14,798 bases of DNA, from positions 1 to 14,798 of the forward strand of contig CAZKAQ010000094.1 in assembly GCA_964550655.1 (NCBI GenBank). The letters are read 5' to 3'. Position numbers and translations under genes: made by a program. Of the stretch, positions 6,549-14,676 are shown in pieces (within the stretch, counting starts at the first letter, position 1; each line of letters starts with the position of its first letter). The DNA comes from GCA-1730015 sp964550655. GTDB lineage: Bacteria > Pseudomonadota > Gammaproteobacteria > Granulosicoccales > Granulosicoccaceae. The notes beneath the pieces were generated by a model. That model had not been told where the DNA came from. It worked only from the letters and a program-made list of their open reading frames with translations, and did no database searches.

Positions 6549-8399
6549 CTAGAGTTCGTCACCACGTAGTTTTGTAATTTCAGTGGTAAGCCTTTCTATG
6601 TTCACTTCAGCGGGCGGGATGGGTGCCCCGGTATAGACATTAATTTTTTTCATCCAGTTTCTGGGCCAGCCTTTCATAGCACGGCCTTTAAACCTGGAAA
6701 ACCATGTGCCCCACAGACCGCTGATTGCCATGGGGATAACCGGTGCCGGTGTTCGCTCAAGGATTCTCGTGATACCTGGCTTTAATTCCTGAAGCTGACC
6801 GTCCGGTGTTAAGGCTCCTTCAGGAAAAATAACCACGAGCTCACCGTTTTCCAGCGCTTCGGCAATACTATCGTAGGCTTTTTCAAGTAGTTCCGGATCT
6901 TCTTTGGTGGGAGCGATAGGTATAGCGCCCGCCTGTTTGAAGAAACGGTTAATCAGCGGCAGATTGTATATCTTGTGGTACATCACAAAACGCATGGGTC
7001 GCGGGCTGATAGCGCCGATGACTACCGGGTCAACGAAGCTAATGTGATTGCAGGCAAGTATGGCAGCACCTTCCTGCGGAATATGTTCAAGGTCATGTTT
7101 GCCGATACGGTAGATTGAGTGCATCAGTAACCAGGCGCCCATCTGCATGGTGAACTCCGGTACGCGGTTAAAGATAAACAAGCCGATAACTGCGTTCATA
7201 AATGCCGTGATAACAAACAGACTCTGGACATCATTGCCAAGTTTAAAGCTGAGTATTGCAAAGATACCGGCCAGCACCATAAACAGTGCATTAAGAATAT
7301 TGGTCGCAGCGATATTTCTCGATAAATATTCAATGGGTGTTTTAGTTTGAATGTTTGCGTACAAAGGTACGATGAACAGTCCACCGGAAATAGCCAGAAA
7401 TATCAGTGCCAGCAGTGCTTTGATATAGACAAATGAGGTCAGCATATCAATGATTGAATTTTCCTCAGTGCTGAATGGCAGATCCATCAAACCAAGATAA
7501 GCGCCGAATACTGTCATCCCGAGTGCACCAATCGGTACTAATCCAACTTCGACTTTTCCGCGTGACAGTTTTGATGATATCAACGAGCCAAGAGCAATAC
7601 CGATTGAGAACATCGCCATCAGTAGTGTTGCGACGTAGGGGCTGCCGAATAAAAACTCACGCGAGAACAAAGGCAGCTGAGTAAGAAATGTAGCGCCGAA
7701 GAACCAAAACCATGCGATACCGAATGCGGTATAAAAAATAGCCTTGCTGGAGGCCAGTACTGCAAAGATACTTTTCCCCGAGCGCCAGACATTAAAGTCG
7801 ATCTTTAGATCCGGGTGTTCGGCTTTGGCTTTCGGTATGAACTGACTGGCAAGTCTGCCGAGTACGGCGAAACAAAGTATTGATACAGATACCGGAACCA
7901 CGTGCGCTTCAAAACTTGCCAGTATGCCGCCGAGAATAGTACCGAGTAAAATGGCGAGGAATGTGCCGGCTTCTACCAGTGCATTACCGCCCATCAGTTC
8001 ATCTTTGCGTAAATGCTGTGGCAGTATGCTGTATTTGATCGGTCCGAAAAACGCAGACTGTGTACCCATTAAAAAAAGTACGAACAGCAACACCGCAATT
8101 GAGTTGAGATAAAGCCCGGCTACTCCCAGACTCATTATTGCTAATTCAACCCACTTGATCTTTTTGATCAGAGCGCTTTTTTCGAACTTGTCTGCAATTT
8201 GTCCTGCCAGCGGTGAAAACAGAAAAAATGGCAGGATGAATACGATTGCCGCCACATTGACCAGAATGTGGCTGTGTTCAGAGATAATTTTGTAGGTGAG
8301 CAGAATCACCAGTGCATTTTTAAATACATTGTCGTTGAAGGCACCGAGGAACTGCGTCAGGAAGTAGGGTGCAAACCGTTTTTGTTTAATTAAATTCAT
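6549..8399 (-). CDS. LplT-like MFS transporter fused to PlsC-type acyltransferase
   Basis: This 616-residue inner-membrane protein has two parts. Residues 1 to about 400 form a major-facilitator domain resembling the lysophospholipid flippase LplT, starting with the characteristic FLTQFLGAFNDNVFKN segment. Residues about 425-616 form a glycerolipid acyltransferase domain with motif I NHISFVD (His452 and Asp457), FPEGALTPDG (525-534) and the PVIPMAISG motif. The expected role is to flip lysophospholipid inward and re-acylate it. In E. coli these are separate proteins, LplT and Aas, and Aas also has an acyl-ACP synthetase domain that is absent here. The frame runs upstream to a TTG at 8510, but that extension covers a good promoter candidate. 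I therefore use the ATG at 8399, which has GGTGA just upstream. It appears to be a single-gene transcript. Confidence 0.9.
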   Translation of the reverse strand: MNLIKQKRFAPYFLTQFLGAFNDNVFKNALVILLTYKIISEHSHILVNVAAIVFILPFFLFSPLAGQIADKFEKSALIKKIKWVELAIMSLGVAGLYLNSIAVLLFVLFLMGTQSAFFGPIKYSILPQHLRKDELMGGNALVEAGTFLAILLGTILGGILASFEAHVVPVSVSILCFAVLGRLASQFIPKAKAEHPDLKIDFNVWRSGKSIFAVLASSKAIFYTAFGIAWFWFFGATFLTQLPLFSREFLFGSPYVATLLMAMFSIGIALGSLISSKLSRGKVEVGLVPIGALGMTVFGAYLGLMDLPFSTEENSIIDMLTSFVYIKALLALIFLAISGGLFIVPLYANIQTKTPIEYLSRNIAATNILNALFMVLAGIFAILSFKLGNDVQSLFVITAFMNAVIGLFIFNRVPEFTMQMGAWLLMHSIYRIGKHDLEHIPQEGAAILACNHISFVDPVVIGAISPRPMRFVMYHKIYNLPLINRFFKQAGAIPIAPTKEDPELLEKAYDSIAEALENGELVVIFPEGALTPDGQLQELKPGITRILERTPAPVIPMAISGLWGTWFSRFKGRAMKGWPRNWMKKINVYTGAPIPPAEVNIERLTTEITKLRGDEL

Positions 8400-8479
8400 G
8401 GTGTCACCAGGGTGCTGCTCTGCAATGGGGCATGATGCCTGTTCGGGCCGGCCGGTGAGTAGGCTTTTGCTAAACCGTA

Positions 8480-8510
8480 AGTATAGAAATAGTTGTAAGT
8501 TTTGGGTCAA
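8480..8510 (-). promoter_or_regulatory. Candidate sigma-70 promoter for the transporter-acyltransferase
   Basis: On the minus strand, TTGACC (8510-8505) and TATACT (8485-8480) each match the sigma-70 consensus at 5 of 6 positions. They are separated by 19 bp, which is longer than optimal. The transcript would start about 70 nt upstream of the ATG at 8399, which supports that start over the upstream TTG. Confidence 0.5.
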
Positions 8511-8628
8511 TTTCTCAAAAGCCCCTCGTTCTGTGTGCTCTTTAGAATTTGATCCGGGCGTTTGCCTGCGGATTTATTTTCCCGCGCTGTGGCAGTCAGG
8601 CATACTTCACCTATTTCGGACGAAATTG

Positions 8629-10233
8629 ATGCAGCACTCGCGCAAATCCTGTAATGGTATGGTCGTCGCACCGCACCATCTGGCAGCAGAGGCAGGTAGT
8701 CGGGTGCTGGCTGATGGCGGCAACGCTGTTGAGGCGATTGTTGCAGCGGCGGCGGCAATTGTGGTGGTTTACCCGCATATGAACAGCCTCGGGGGCGACA
8801 ATTTCTGGATTATTCATGAGCCGGGTGCAGAGCCTGTCGGCATTGATGCCTGCGGTGCAGCGGGCAGCAAGGCAAATATTTCCCGTTATCAAGCGGCTGG
8901 TCACAGTGCAATACCGGGGCGTGGTCCCGATGCTGCGCTGACAGTTGCAGGTGCTGTGTCCGGTTGGCAAATGGCGTTGCAACACAGTGCCGGGTGGGGT
9001 GCGGCATTGCCTTTGTCGCGGCTGTTTGAAGACGCCATCTATCATGCTGACAACGGTGTACCGGTTACAGCGACACTGGCCAATAACGCCAGTACCAAGC
9101 TTGCCGAGCTTGCCGACATACCGGGCTTCTCTGATGCTTATCTTGCCGACGGTGTTCCACCAGTTACAGGTCAGGTGCATAAACAAGCAGCACTGGCGCA
9201 AACGCTTACTGAACTCGCGAGTAACGGGCTTGACAGTTTTTACACGGGAGCCTTGTCACGAAAGATTATTGATGAACTGACTGCTGCAGGATCACCGCTG
9301 GTCGCCAGTGATCTGGCAAATCATGAAGCACTGCGCGTCAGGCTGCTGTCTTTAGAGATCGAAGGACATAAACTCTACAACATGCCACCACCGACTCAGG
9401 GGCTTGCATCACTAATGTTGCTTGGAATTTATGCACGACTGAACAACAGCTCAATTGATGATTTTGATTATATTCACGGTCTGATAGAGTCGACCAAGCA
9501 GTCCTTTAGAATAAGAGACAAATATTTGAGTGATCCTGCCTATATGCGCAAAGACGCTGCAGGTTTTTTAAACGAAACTTTTTTAGATGAGCTGGCAGCA
9601 GGGGTCAACAAGTCAATTGCCCAACCCTGGCCGGACGCGGTACCCGGTGGTGACACTGTCTGGCTCGGAGCAATTGACAGTGATGGTCGGTCAGTGAGTT
9701 TTATTCAGAGTATCTACTGGGAGTTTGGCTCCGGTGTGATTCTGCCTTCCACAGGCATCACATGGCAAAACCGCGGTACCAGTTTCAGTCTTGATGAAAA
9801 CCATCACAATTGTCTTAAACCCGGACGCAAGCCGTTCCATACTATTCAACCTGCACTGGCTATTTTAAACGATGGTCGTGTAATGCCTTACGGTACGATG
9901 GGTGGTGAGGGACAGCCTCAAACTCAGGCCATGCTTTTTTCACGTTATGTGCTCGGTGGCTGTGACTTGCAGCAGTCGATCACCGCACCCAGATGGCTGC
10001 TGGGTAAAACGTGGGGTAGTGATGTCACTAACCTTAGAATTGAAAACCGATTTGCACCGCAAGTTTACGATCAACTGAAGACTGCCGGACATGATGTCGA
10101 AGTGATAGGCGACTTCGATGAAGTGATGGGACATGCAGGTGCTCTGGTAAGACATCCTAACGGTCTGATAGAAGGTGCCAGTGACCCGCGCAGCGATGGT
10201 GCGGCGAGCGTTGTTGCAAGGTTTTTACAATGA
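8629..10233 (+). CDS. Gamma-glutamyltransferase-superfamily hydrolase, YwrD/HpxW type
   Basis: This 534-residue protein belongs to the N-terminal-nucleophile hydrolases of the gamma-glutamyltransferase superfamily. These cleave themselves before a catalytic Thr. The N-terminus shows NGMVVAPHHLAAEAG, GGNAVEA (30-36) and MNSLGGDNF (51-59). The predicted cleavage is before Thr343 in GGDTVWLGAIDSDG, followed by FGSGV. The Thr-Val-Trp context and the MGGEGQPQ motif resemble the YwrD and oxamate amidohydrolase (HpxW) branch rather than classical glutathione-cleaving enzymes. No signal peptide is visible, so it is probably cytoplasmic, unlike periplasmic E. coli Ggt. I chose the ATG at 8629 because it gives the family N-terminus. 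A GGA about 9-10 nt upstream is its weak ribosome-binding site. Its stop overlaps the next start (ATGA), so the two genes are probably translationally coupled. The substrate is unknown, and an amide or gamma-glutamyl compound is inferred. Confidence 0.88.
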   Translation: MQHSRKSCNGMVVAPHHLAAEAGSRVLADGGNAVEAIVAAAAAIVVVYPHMNSLGGDNFWIIHEPGAEPVGIDACGAAGSKANISRYQAAGHSAIPGRGPDAALTVAGAVSGWQMALQHSAGWGAALPLSRLFEDAIYHADNGVPVTATLANNASTKLAELADIPGFSDAYLADGVPPVTGQVHKQAALAQTLTELASNGLDSFYTGALSRKIIDELTAAGSPLVASDLANHEALRVRLLSLEIEGHKLYNMPPPTQGLASLMLLGIYARLNNSSIDDFDYIHGLIESTKQSFRIRDKYLSDPAYMRKDAAGFLNETFLDELAAGVNKSIAQPWPDAVPGGDTVWLGAIDSDGRSVSFIQSIYWEFGSGVILPSTGITWQNRGTSFSLDENHHNCLKPGRKPFHTIQPALAILNDGRVMPYGTMGGEGQPQTQAMLFSRYVLGGCDLQQSITAPRWLLGKTWGSDVTNLRIENRFAPQVYDQLKTAGHDVEVIGDFDEVMGHAGALVRHPNGLIEGASDPRSDGAASVVARFLQ

Positions 10234-11438
10234 AAGATAACTATTACTTTGACAATGCCGCCACCACCTGGCCCAAGCCTGAGCCTGTCTACCAGTTTAT
10301 GGATAGCTTCTTTCGCTCTCATGGTGTTAATCCGGGAAGATCCGGTCATACACTGGCGATAGAAGCTGAGCAAATGATTATCTCCACCCGTAAAATGCTG
10401 GCGCAGTTTTTTGGCTTTGACGGTGATCCAAACAGAGTGGTGTTTACCCAGAACGCTACAGACTCATTGAATATGGCGTTGAACGGACTGTTGAGTGCCG
10501 GTGATCATGTGATTATCTCGCAGCTTGACCATAATGCTGTGCTGCGTCCGGTCAATCATATGCAACGTGACCTGGGTGTTGATGTATCGGTACTCGATGC
10601 AGATGAATCCGGACTCATCAGCATTGATGCCCTTGCAGCAGCAATCAAGAGTACAACCAAAGCCATTGTGGTTAATCATGCATCCAACGTTATTGGCGTT
10701 GTGCAGGACCTTACCGCTATAGCAGCGGTTGCACGGCAACACGGCGTGATAGTGATCGTCGATGCTGCGCAGACTGCGGGCGTACTCGATGTCGATATGG
10801 CTTCAGGCATAGATGTACTGACATTCCCCGGACACAAAGGCCTTTTCGGACCGATGGGAATTGGCGGTATGATCGTCGCCGAGCACGTCGAGCTCAGGGC
10901 AAGCCGATTTGGTGGTACCGGTGTGGACTCTATTTCCGCGTTTCAGCCGGACGCCTATCCACACAGACTGGAGGCCGGTACGATTTCAATACCCGGGGTG
11001 GCGGGGCTGCACGCCGCGCAGAAATGGTTTGCTGATCTCGGGCAGTCGCTGCAGGACGACAAAAATATTGGTCATACCGACAGCTGTCGGATCGCACGAC
11101 AGCATATTCACAAAACAGAAACTGCGCATGCAGTTAAAATATGTGATCATCTGGCGTCGCTGCCGCGTGTAAAATTGATGGGTCAGCGATTAGATCATCA
11201 GCGTTATGTGGCGACGCTTAGTTTTATGGTAGACGGTCTTGTGGCACAGCAAATGGCTGATATGCTGGACGCTGATTATCATATTTGTGTTCGCGCGGGA
11301 CTGCATTGTGCGCCGGCAGTTCACAGTGCGTTTGATACAACGGATGCGGGCGGTGCAATCCGCGTTTCATCCGGATACTTTACTGAAGATGCAGATGTAG
11401 ATCATCTTCTGGATTCGATTACTCAACTACTTCAGTGA
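10230..11438 (+). CDS. Cysteine-desulfurase-like class V aminotransferase
   Basis: This 402-residue PLP enzyme has the fold of cysteine desulfurases and selenocysteine lyases. The N-terminus YFDNAATTWPKPEPVY and NPGRSGH is typical of the subfamily annotated as class V aminotransferase/cysteine desulfurase family protein (the EF2568-like group), rather than IscS or SufS proper. The PLP lysine is Lys203 in FPGHKGLFGP. A cysteine at the active-site position is present (Cys360 in RAGLHCAP), so sulfur abstraction from cysteine or a related thiol is plausible. The ATG overlaps the stop of the hydrolase gene by 4 bp (ATGA). The CBS gene follows after 25 nt. No suf or isc genes are nearby, so a dedicated partner role within this cluster is more likely than general Fe-S assembly. 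The exact reaction is not determined by the sequence. Confidence 0.87.
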   Translation: MKDNYYFDNAATTWPKPEPVYQFMDSFFRSHGVNPGRSGHTLAIEAEQMIISTRKMLAQFFGFDGDPNRVVFTQNATDSLNMALNGLLSAGDHVIISQLDHNAVLRPVNHMQRDLGVDVSVLDADESGLISIDALAAAIKSTTKAIVVNHASNVIGVVQDLTAIAAVARQHGVIVIVDAAQTAGVLDVDMASGIDVLTFPGHKGLFGPMGIGGMIVAEHVELRASRFGGTGVDSISAFQPDAYPHRLEAGTISIPGVAGLHAAQKWFADLGQSLQDDKNIGHTDSCRIARQHIHKTETAHAVKICDHLASLPRVKLMGQRLDHQRYVATLSFMVDGLVAQQMADMLDADYHICVRAGLHCAPAVHSAFDTTDAGGAIRVSSGYFTEDADVDHLLDSITQLLQ

Positions 11439-11463
11439 CGTTTGTGGTCACCGGGCTAATACA

Positions 11464-12843
11464 ATGAAAGTACACAACCACATCATCGATACCATTGGTA
11501 ACACACCACTGGTAAAGCTCAATAAAATTGGCGCCGATCTGCCGTGCCAGGTGCTGGTTAAGGTTGAGTACTTTAATCCCGGTAATTCCATGAAAGATCG
11601 CATGGCGATAAAAATGGTTGAAGATGCCGAAGCGGCGGGCACATTAAAACCGGGTGGCACCATTGTCGAAGGCACATCCGGTAATACCGGAATGGGACTC
11701 GCGCTTGCAGCCATTGCCAAAGGTTATAAATGTATCTTCACACTGGCTGATAAACAGTCGCAGGAAAAAATAGACATATTGCGCGCTGTAGGTGCCGAGG
11801 TGATCGTTTGTCCGACCAGTGTTGATGCCGATGATCCCCGCTCTTATTATTCCGTGGCAAAAAAGGCGCATCAGGATAATCCTAATTCTATTTATCCGAA
11901 TCAGTACGATAACTTATCGAACTCACAGGCACACTACGAGACCACCGGTCCGGAAATCTGGCAGGACACAGACGGTAAGGTAACGCATTACTTTGCCGGT
12001 GTTGGAACCGGTGGAAGTATGTGTGGTGTTTCAAAGTATTTGAAAGAGCAGAACAGTGACATTGTCACTGTTGGTATAGATACCTATGGTTCTGTGTTCA
12101 AAAAATACAAAGAAACCGGGGTATTTGATGAATCTGAAATCTACCCTTATATGACCGAGGGCATCGGTGAGGATATTCTGCCAAAGAATGTAGACTTTGA
12201 TCTGATTGATCATTTTGTCAAAGTGACAGACAAAGATGCCGCCATCATGACTCGCAGACTTGCACGTGAAGAAGGTTTGTTCTGTGGCTGGTCCTGTGGT
12301 TCAGCTGTTGCCGGCGCTCTGGATTGGGCTGCTACAAGCAACCTTACAGAAGACGATGTGCTGGTTATAATCCTGCCGGACCACGGTACCCGTTACCTTG
12401 GCAAAGTATATAGTGATAGCTGGATGAAAGATCACGGCTTTCTCGAGGAGCGTGACTATGCAACTGCGCGGGATATTATCGGATCGTTTGATCAGGATCG
12501 CACCATGTTAAGTGTTGAGGTTTCTACCACGGTGAGTGATGCTGTGATGCAACTGACACAGGCCAATGTATCTCAGGCGCCGGTGACCGAGAACGGCAGT
12601 TTTGTGGGTAGTTTGATCGACTCTAAATTGCTGGCGATGATTATCGATAATCCTTCAGTTAAGGAAACGCCGGTTGCAAAAGTCATGGGGTCACCGTTTC
12701 AGATAGTGCCAAAAGATACAACGCTCGATGTACTTGCATCGATTATTAATCGGGATAACCCGGCGGTACTTGTGCCTGATGGTGGTGAGAAAATGCGTAT
12801 TATCACCCAGCATGATGTTCTAAAAGCCGTGACAGAGGCGTAA
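11464..12843 (+). CDS. Cystathionine beta-synthase with CBS-domain pair
   Basis: This 459-residue protein has a fold-type II PLP catalytic domain (about 1-330) followed by two CBS domains (about 350-395 and 404-458). Catalytic signatures are NPGNSMKDRMA with the PLP Lys44, the substrate and PLP-phosphate loops TSGNTG (71-76) and GVGTGGS (179-185), and CGWSCGSA near residue 275. Cystathionine beta-synthase condenses serine (or a related beta-substituted alanine) with homocysteine. Close relatives can also make cysteine or release H2S. The C-terminal CBS pair is the usual regulatory module, which binds S-adenosylmethionine in some homologues. There is no N-terminal heme-binding extension like the animal enzyme's. 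It lies 25 nt after the desulfurase-like gene and is probably co-transcribed. No cystathionine gamma-lyase is adjacent. The ribosome-binding site before the ATG is weak. Confidence 0.92.
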   Translation: MKVHNHIIDTIGNTPLVKLNKIGADLPCQVLVKVEYFNPGNSMKDRMAIKMVEDAEAAGTLKPGGTIVEGTSGNTGMGLALAAIAKGYKCIFTLADKQSQEKIDILRAVGAEVIVCPTSVDADDPRSYYSVAKKAHQDNPNSIYPNQYDNLSNSQAHYETTGPEIWQDTDGKVTHYFAGVGTGGSMCGVSKYLKEQNSDIVTVGIDTYGSVFKKYKETGVFDESEIYPYMTEGIGEDILPKNVDFDLIDHFVKVTDKDAAIMTRRLAREEGLFCGWSCGSAVAGALDWAATSNLTEDDVLVIILPDHGTRYLGKVYSDSWMKDHGFLEERDYATARDIIGSFDQDRTMLSVEVSTTVSDAVMQLTQANVSQAPVTENGSFVGSLIDSKLLAMIIDNPSVKETPVAKVMGSPFQIVPKDTTLDVLASIINRDNPAVLVPDGGEKMRIITQHDVLKAVTEA

Positions 12844-12923
12844 ATACTCAGGCAATAAAATGTTGCAATGTAACGGGCAACTTTCGTTATAGAATCAATG
12901 ACAACCAGCCGCGAGTTGAATTG
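12844..12923 (+). promoter_or_regulatory. Short intergenic region with weak promoter-like elements
   Basis: TTGCAA (12863-12868) and TATAGA (12888-12893), spaced 19 bp, are the only promoter-like hexamers ahead of the lipoprotein gene. The match is modest. I see no clear terminator for the upstream cluster, so read-through from the CBS gene is possible. Confidence 0.25.
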
Positions 12924-13619
12924 ATGAATAGTTTTGCAAATGTATCCGTTGTTTTACTGGTCTCGACGGCTATTTTTTCCTGTGGTGTGCTGGAATCGAA
13001 TCCGTTAACCGGTGCCGCACCTGCACAAATACCAGATGATTTATCCACCCCTTTACCAGATCCGGCAGTCACGCCTGAGGTAACACCCGGTGGTCAGTAT
13101 GCCAACACAACTACTACAGCAACTAATGCTGACAGTGTCAGTAAAGGCAACAGTACTGCAGGTGGCCTGACATCAGGTCAGACAGCATCTTCTGACTCTT
13201 TGAATTCTGTCGCTGCCGGTAAACCAATCTTCCAGACAGATCGTTGTAACCGGTTATCGCGCGGCGGATTCATCTGGTTTACTAATCAGGTAGTACTCGA
13301 TGACTGGTTGTCTCCACTAGAGTCTGCAGAAGCCAGTCAGGTGAGATCTAAAATTGACTTCTCTAAGCAGGGCGCACTTTTACTCGACTATGGTATTGCC
13401 GGCAGTAGGGGATCGGGTGCGACGGTGTTGGGTGAGCTTAAAGTAAACGGGCAGGACGGGGTTATAAAAATAAAACAGTTCAAGGCTCCGGCAAACAAGA
13501 AAAGCCCTCAAGTTGTTACTCATCCGTGTTCACTGTTTGTGATGCCGCGTACCGGCTTTTCTACACTGGTTGTTCTGAGTGAGCAGGGTGACAAGCTGAC
13601 TTCGTTCGATAACAAATAA
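12924..13619 (+). CDS. Probable lipoprotein with PrcB-like C-terminal domain
   Basis: This 231-residue protein is of unknown function. Residues 7-19 are hydrophobic and end at Cys20 in IFSCG, which resembles a lipoprotein processing site, although Phe at -2 and the lack of a basic N-terminal residue are atypical. Residues about 25-98 are a low-complexity linker rich in Thr, Ser, Pro, Gly and Ala. Residues about 100-225 look like a compact domain. The pattern IDFSKQGALLLDYG, then a Gly-rich turn, and a late HPCSLFVMPR segment resembles the PrcB C-terminal domain found in protease-associated exported proteins. Cys108 and Cys202 could form a disulfide. A TTG lies directly before the ATG at 12924, and I used the ATG. 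It would be anchored in the cell envelope with the linker holding the domain away from the membrane. The domain call comes from pattern recognition and is tentative. Confidence 0.75.
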   Translation: MNSFANVSVVLLVSTAIFSCGVLESNPLTGAAPAQIPDDLSTPLPDPAVTPEVTPGGQYANTTTTATNADSVSKGNSTAGGLTSGQTASSDSLNSVAAGKPIFQTDRCNRLSRGGFIWFTNQVVLDDWLSPLESAEASQVRSKIDFSKQGALLLDYGIAGSRGSGATVLGELKVNGQDGVIKIKQFKAPANKKSPQVVTHPCSLFVMPRTGFSTLVVLSEQGDKLTSFDNK

Positions 13620-13678
13620 TCGTGCTCTGAACAGGGGAAGCCCGGCGCGTTAGTGCGGACAGGGACGGGATCTGCCGG

Positions 13679-14650
13679 CTAACCTGCTTTCGGAAGCGGA
13701 TCCTGAACATCAGTCTCTATAAAGTCTATTATTGCATCGGTAACACGTTTGTTGTTTTGCGGCGCAAGTATGTCTCCAACAATTACATGCTGGCTTGCGG
13801 CTGACGGATCATCTATTTCAAGAACACGTTTCTGACAGGTTAGTTTCTCGCAGAAGCTGCGGATTTTGTTTGCATCTACTGTGTCATCGTAGGGGGAGTA
13901 GCAGATAAAAATCGGCTTCTTCCATTGCGTTGGTTTACATTTTTTCGCAAGCTTGACCATTGCCATCATGGGTAACAGAGCTTTTGTCGGATAAACCATG
14001 GCCCAATATTTTTCGTGTGCTTCTGATACCGGTTCACTCTTGCGATTTTTACCGATGATCGCTTCAGCCAGTATTTTCCCCCACCGAATTGTCAGTAGTG
14101 TGCCTCTGGGGTCAGCGGTACCGAAGTTTGGTGAGAAGAAAATCAACGCTGCCGTCTGATCAGAGAAATCTTTTTGCATTGCTGTCCACCAGCCCAATGA
14201 TGCGCCTGTTGAGCAACCGATGAGAATCGTTTTGTGGCCTATTCTTCGGGCAATGGCCATGGCTTCACTGGCATCGTTAACCCAGCGGTTCACTGTGCCC
14301 AATGCGACAGCATCTGCACTGCGGCCGTTACCAGTTAGTCTTGCGTAGTAGATGTTGCAGTTAAAGTGTTTTGCAACCAGGTCTGGCACTGGCATGGACT
14401 CCTGCCGCGTTGCCGAGAAGCCGTGAAAATACACAAATGCAATAGGTGTTTTGTTTTTGCGTTCAGGGTCTGCCCAGTGAATGACCTTTTCTGTACCGGG
14501 AGTGAGATCATCACACCCGCTTTCGGAAGTCTCTAGAAATTGATCAAGGTCGTCGGGCAGATCAGGGATGCTGTAGCTTGTATCGCTGGATACTTTCGGG
14601 CCTGCGAAATAGAAAACGACCACAGCAAGCATGAAGAATAGAAAGAGCAT
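13679..14650 (-). CDS. Membrane-anchored alpha/beta hydrolase
   Basis: This 323-residue protein has a hydrophobic N-terminal segment (residues 2-17) that should act as a signal anchor or signal peptide. An alpha/beta-hydrolase domain follows. The oxyanion-side motif is HGFSATRQE (76-84). The nucleophile elbow GCSTG places Ser147. A likely acid is Asp255 in YSPYDDTV, and the likely base is His288 in SQHVIVGD. These form a complete esterase/lipase-type triad. The overall pattern resembles carboxylesterases and monoacylglycerol lipases. The substrate is not predictable. The active site would face the periplasm if the segment is an N-in anchor. The ATG at 14650 gives the full hydrophobic segment, but its upstream site is weak. 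It converges with the lipoprotein gene with a 59-bp gap, and a perfect inverted repeat sits 27 bp upstream of its start. Confidence 0.85.
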   Translation of the reverse strand: MLFLFFMLAVVVFYFAGPKVSSDTSYSIPDLPDDLDQFLETSESGCDDLTPGTEKVIHWADPERKNKTPIAFVYFHGFSATRQESMPVPDLVAKHFNCNIYYARLTGNGRSADAVALGTVNRWVNDASEAMAIARRIGHKTILIGCSTGASLGWWTAMQKDFSDQTAALIFFSPNFGTADPRGTLLTIRWGKILAEAIIGKNRKSEPVSEAHEKYWAMVYPTKALLPMMAMVKLAKKCKPTQWKKPIFICYSPYDDTVDANKIRSFCEKLTCQKRVLEIDDPSAASQHVIVGDILAPQNNKRVTDAIIDFIETDVQDPLPKAG

Positions 14651-14676
14651 GTAGAGTTAAATTCCAAAGTGGATTG

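Noticed and set aside
6546..6557. Short palindrome GAACT-AG-AGTTC at the junction of the yczE-like and transporter genes
   Set aside because: The arms are only 5 bp with a 2-nt centre, too small for a terminator, and it includes the stop codon of the transporter gene.
5622..8415. The same 11 bases, CACCAGGGTGC (approximately), near 5623-5633 and 8405-8415
   Set aside because: The first lies upstream of the riboswitch and the second over the ribosome-binding site of an unrelated gene. A single short match in about 15 kb is weak evidence of a shared site.
8400..8510. N-terminal extension of the transporter-acyltransferase to a TTG at 8510
   Set aside because: The extension would start in the likely -35 box of its own promoter, and homologues begin near the FLTQFLGAFNDN segment.
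8611..9201. Minus-strand open frame of 196 codons inside the GGT-like gene
   Set aside because: It is antisense to a well-conserved enzyme, and its Cys/Arg/His-rich translation has no recognisable domain.
13639..13680. Possible terminator hairpin between the convergent lipoprotein and hydrolase genes
   Set aside because: AGCC(C)GGC and GCCGGCT can pair only across a long loop with a bulge, and no T-run follows on either strand.
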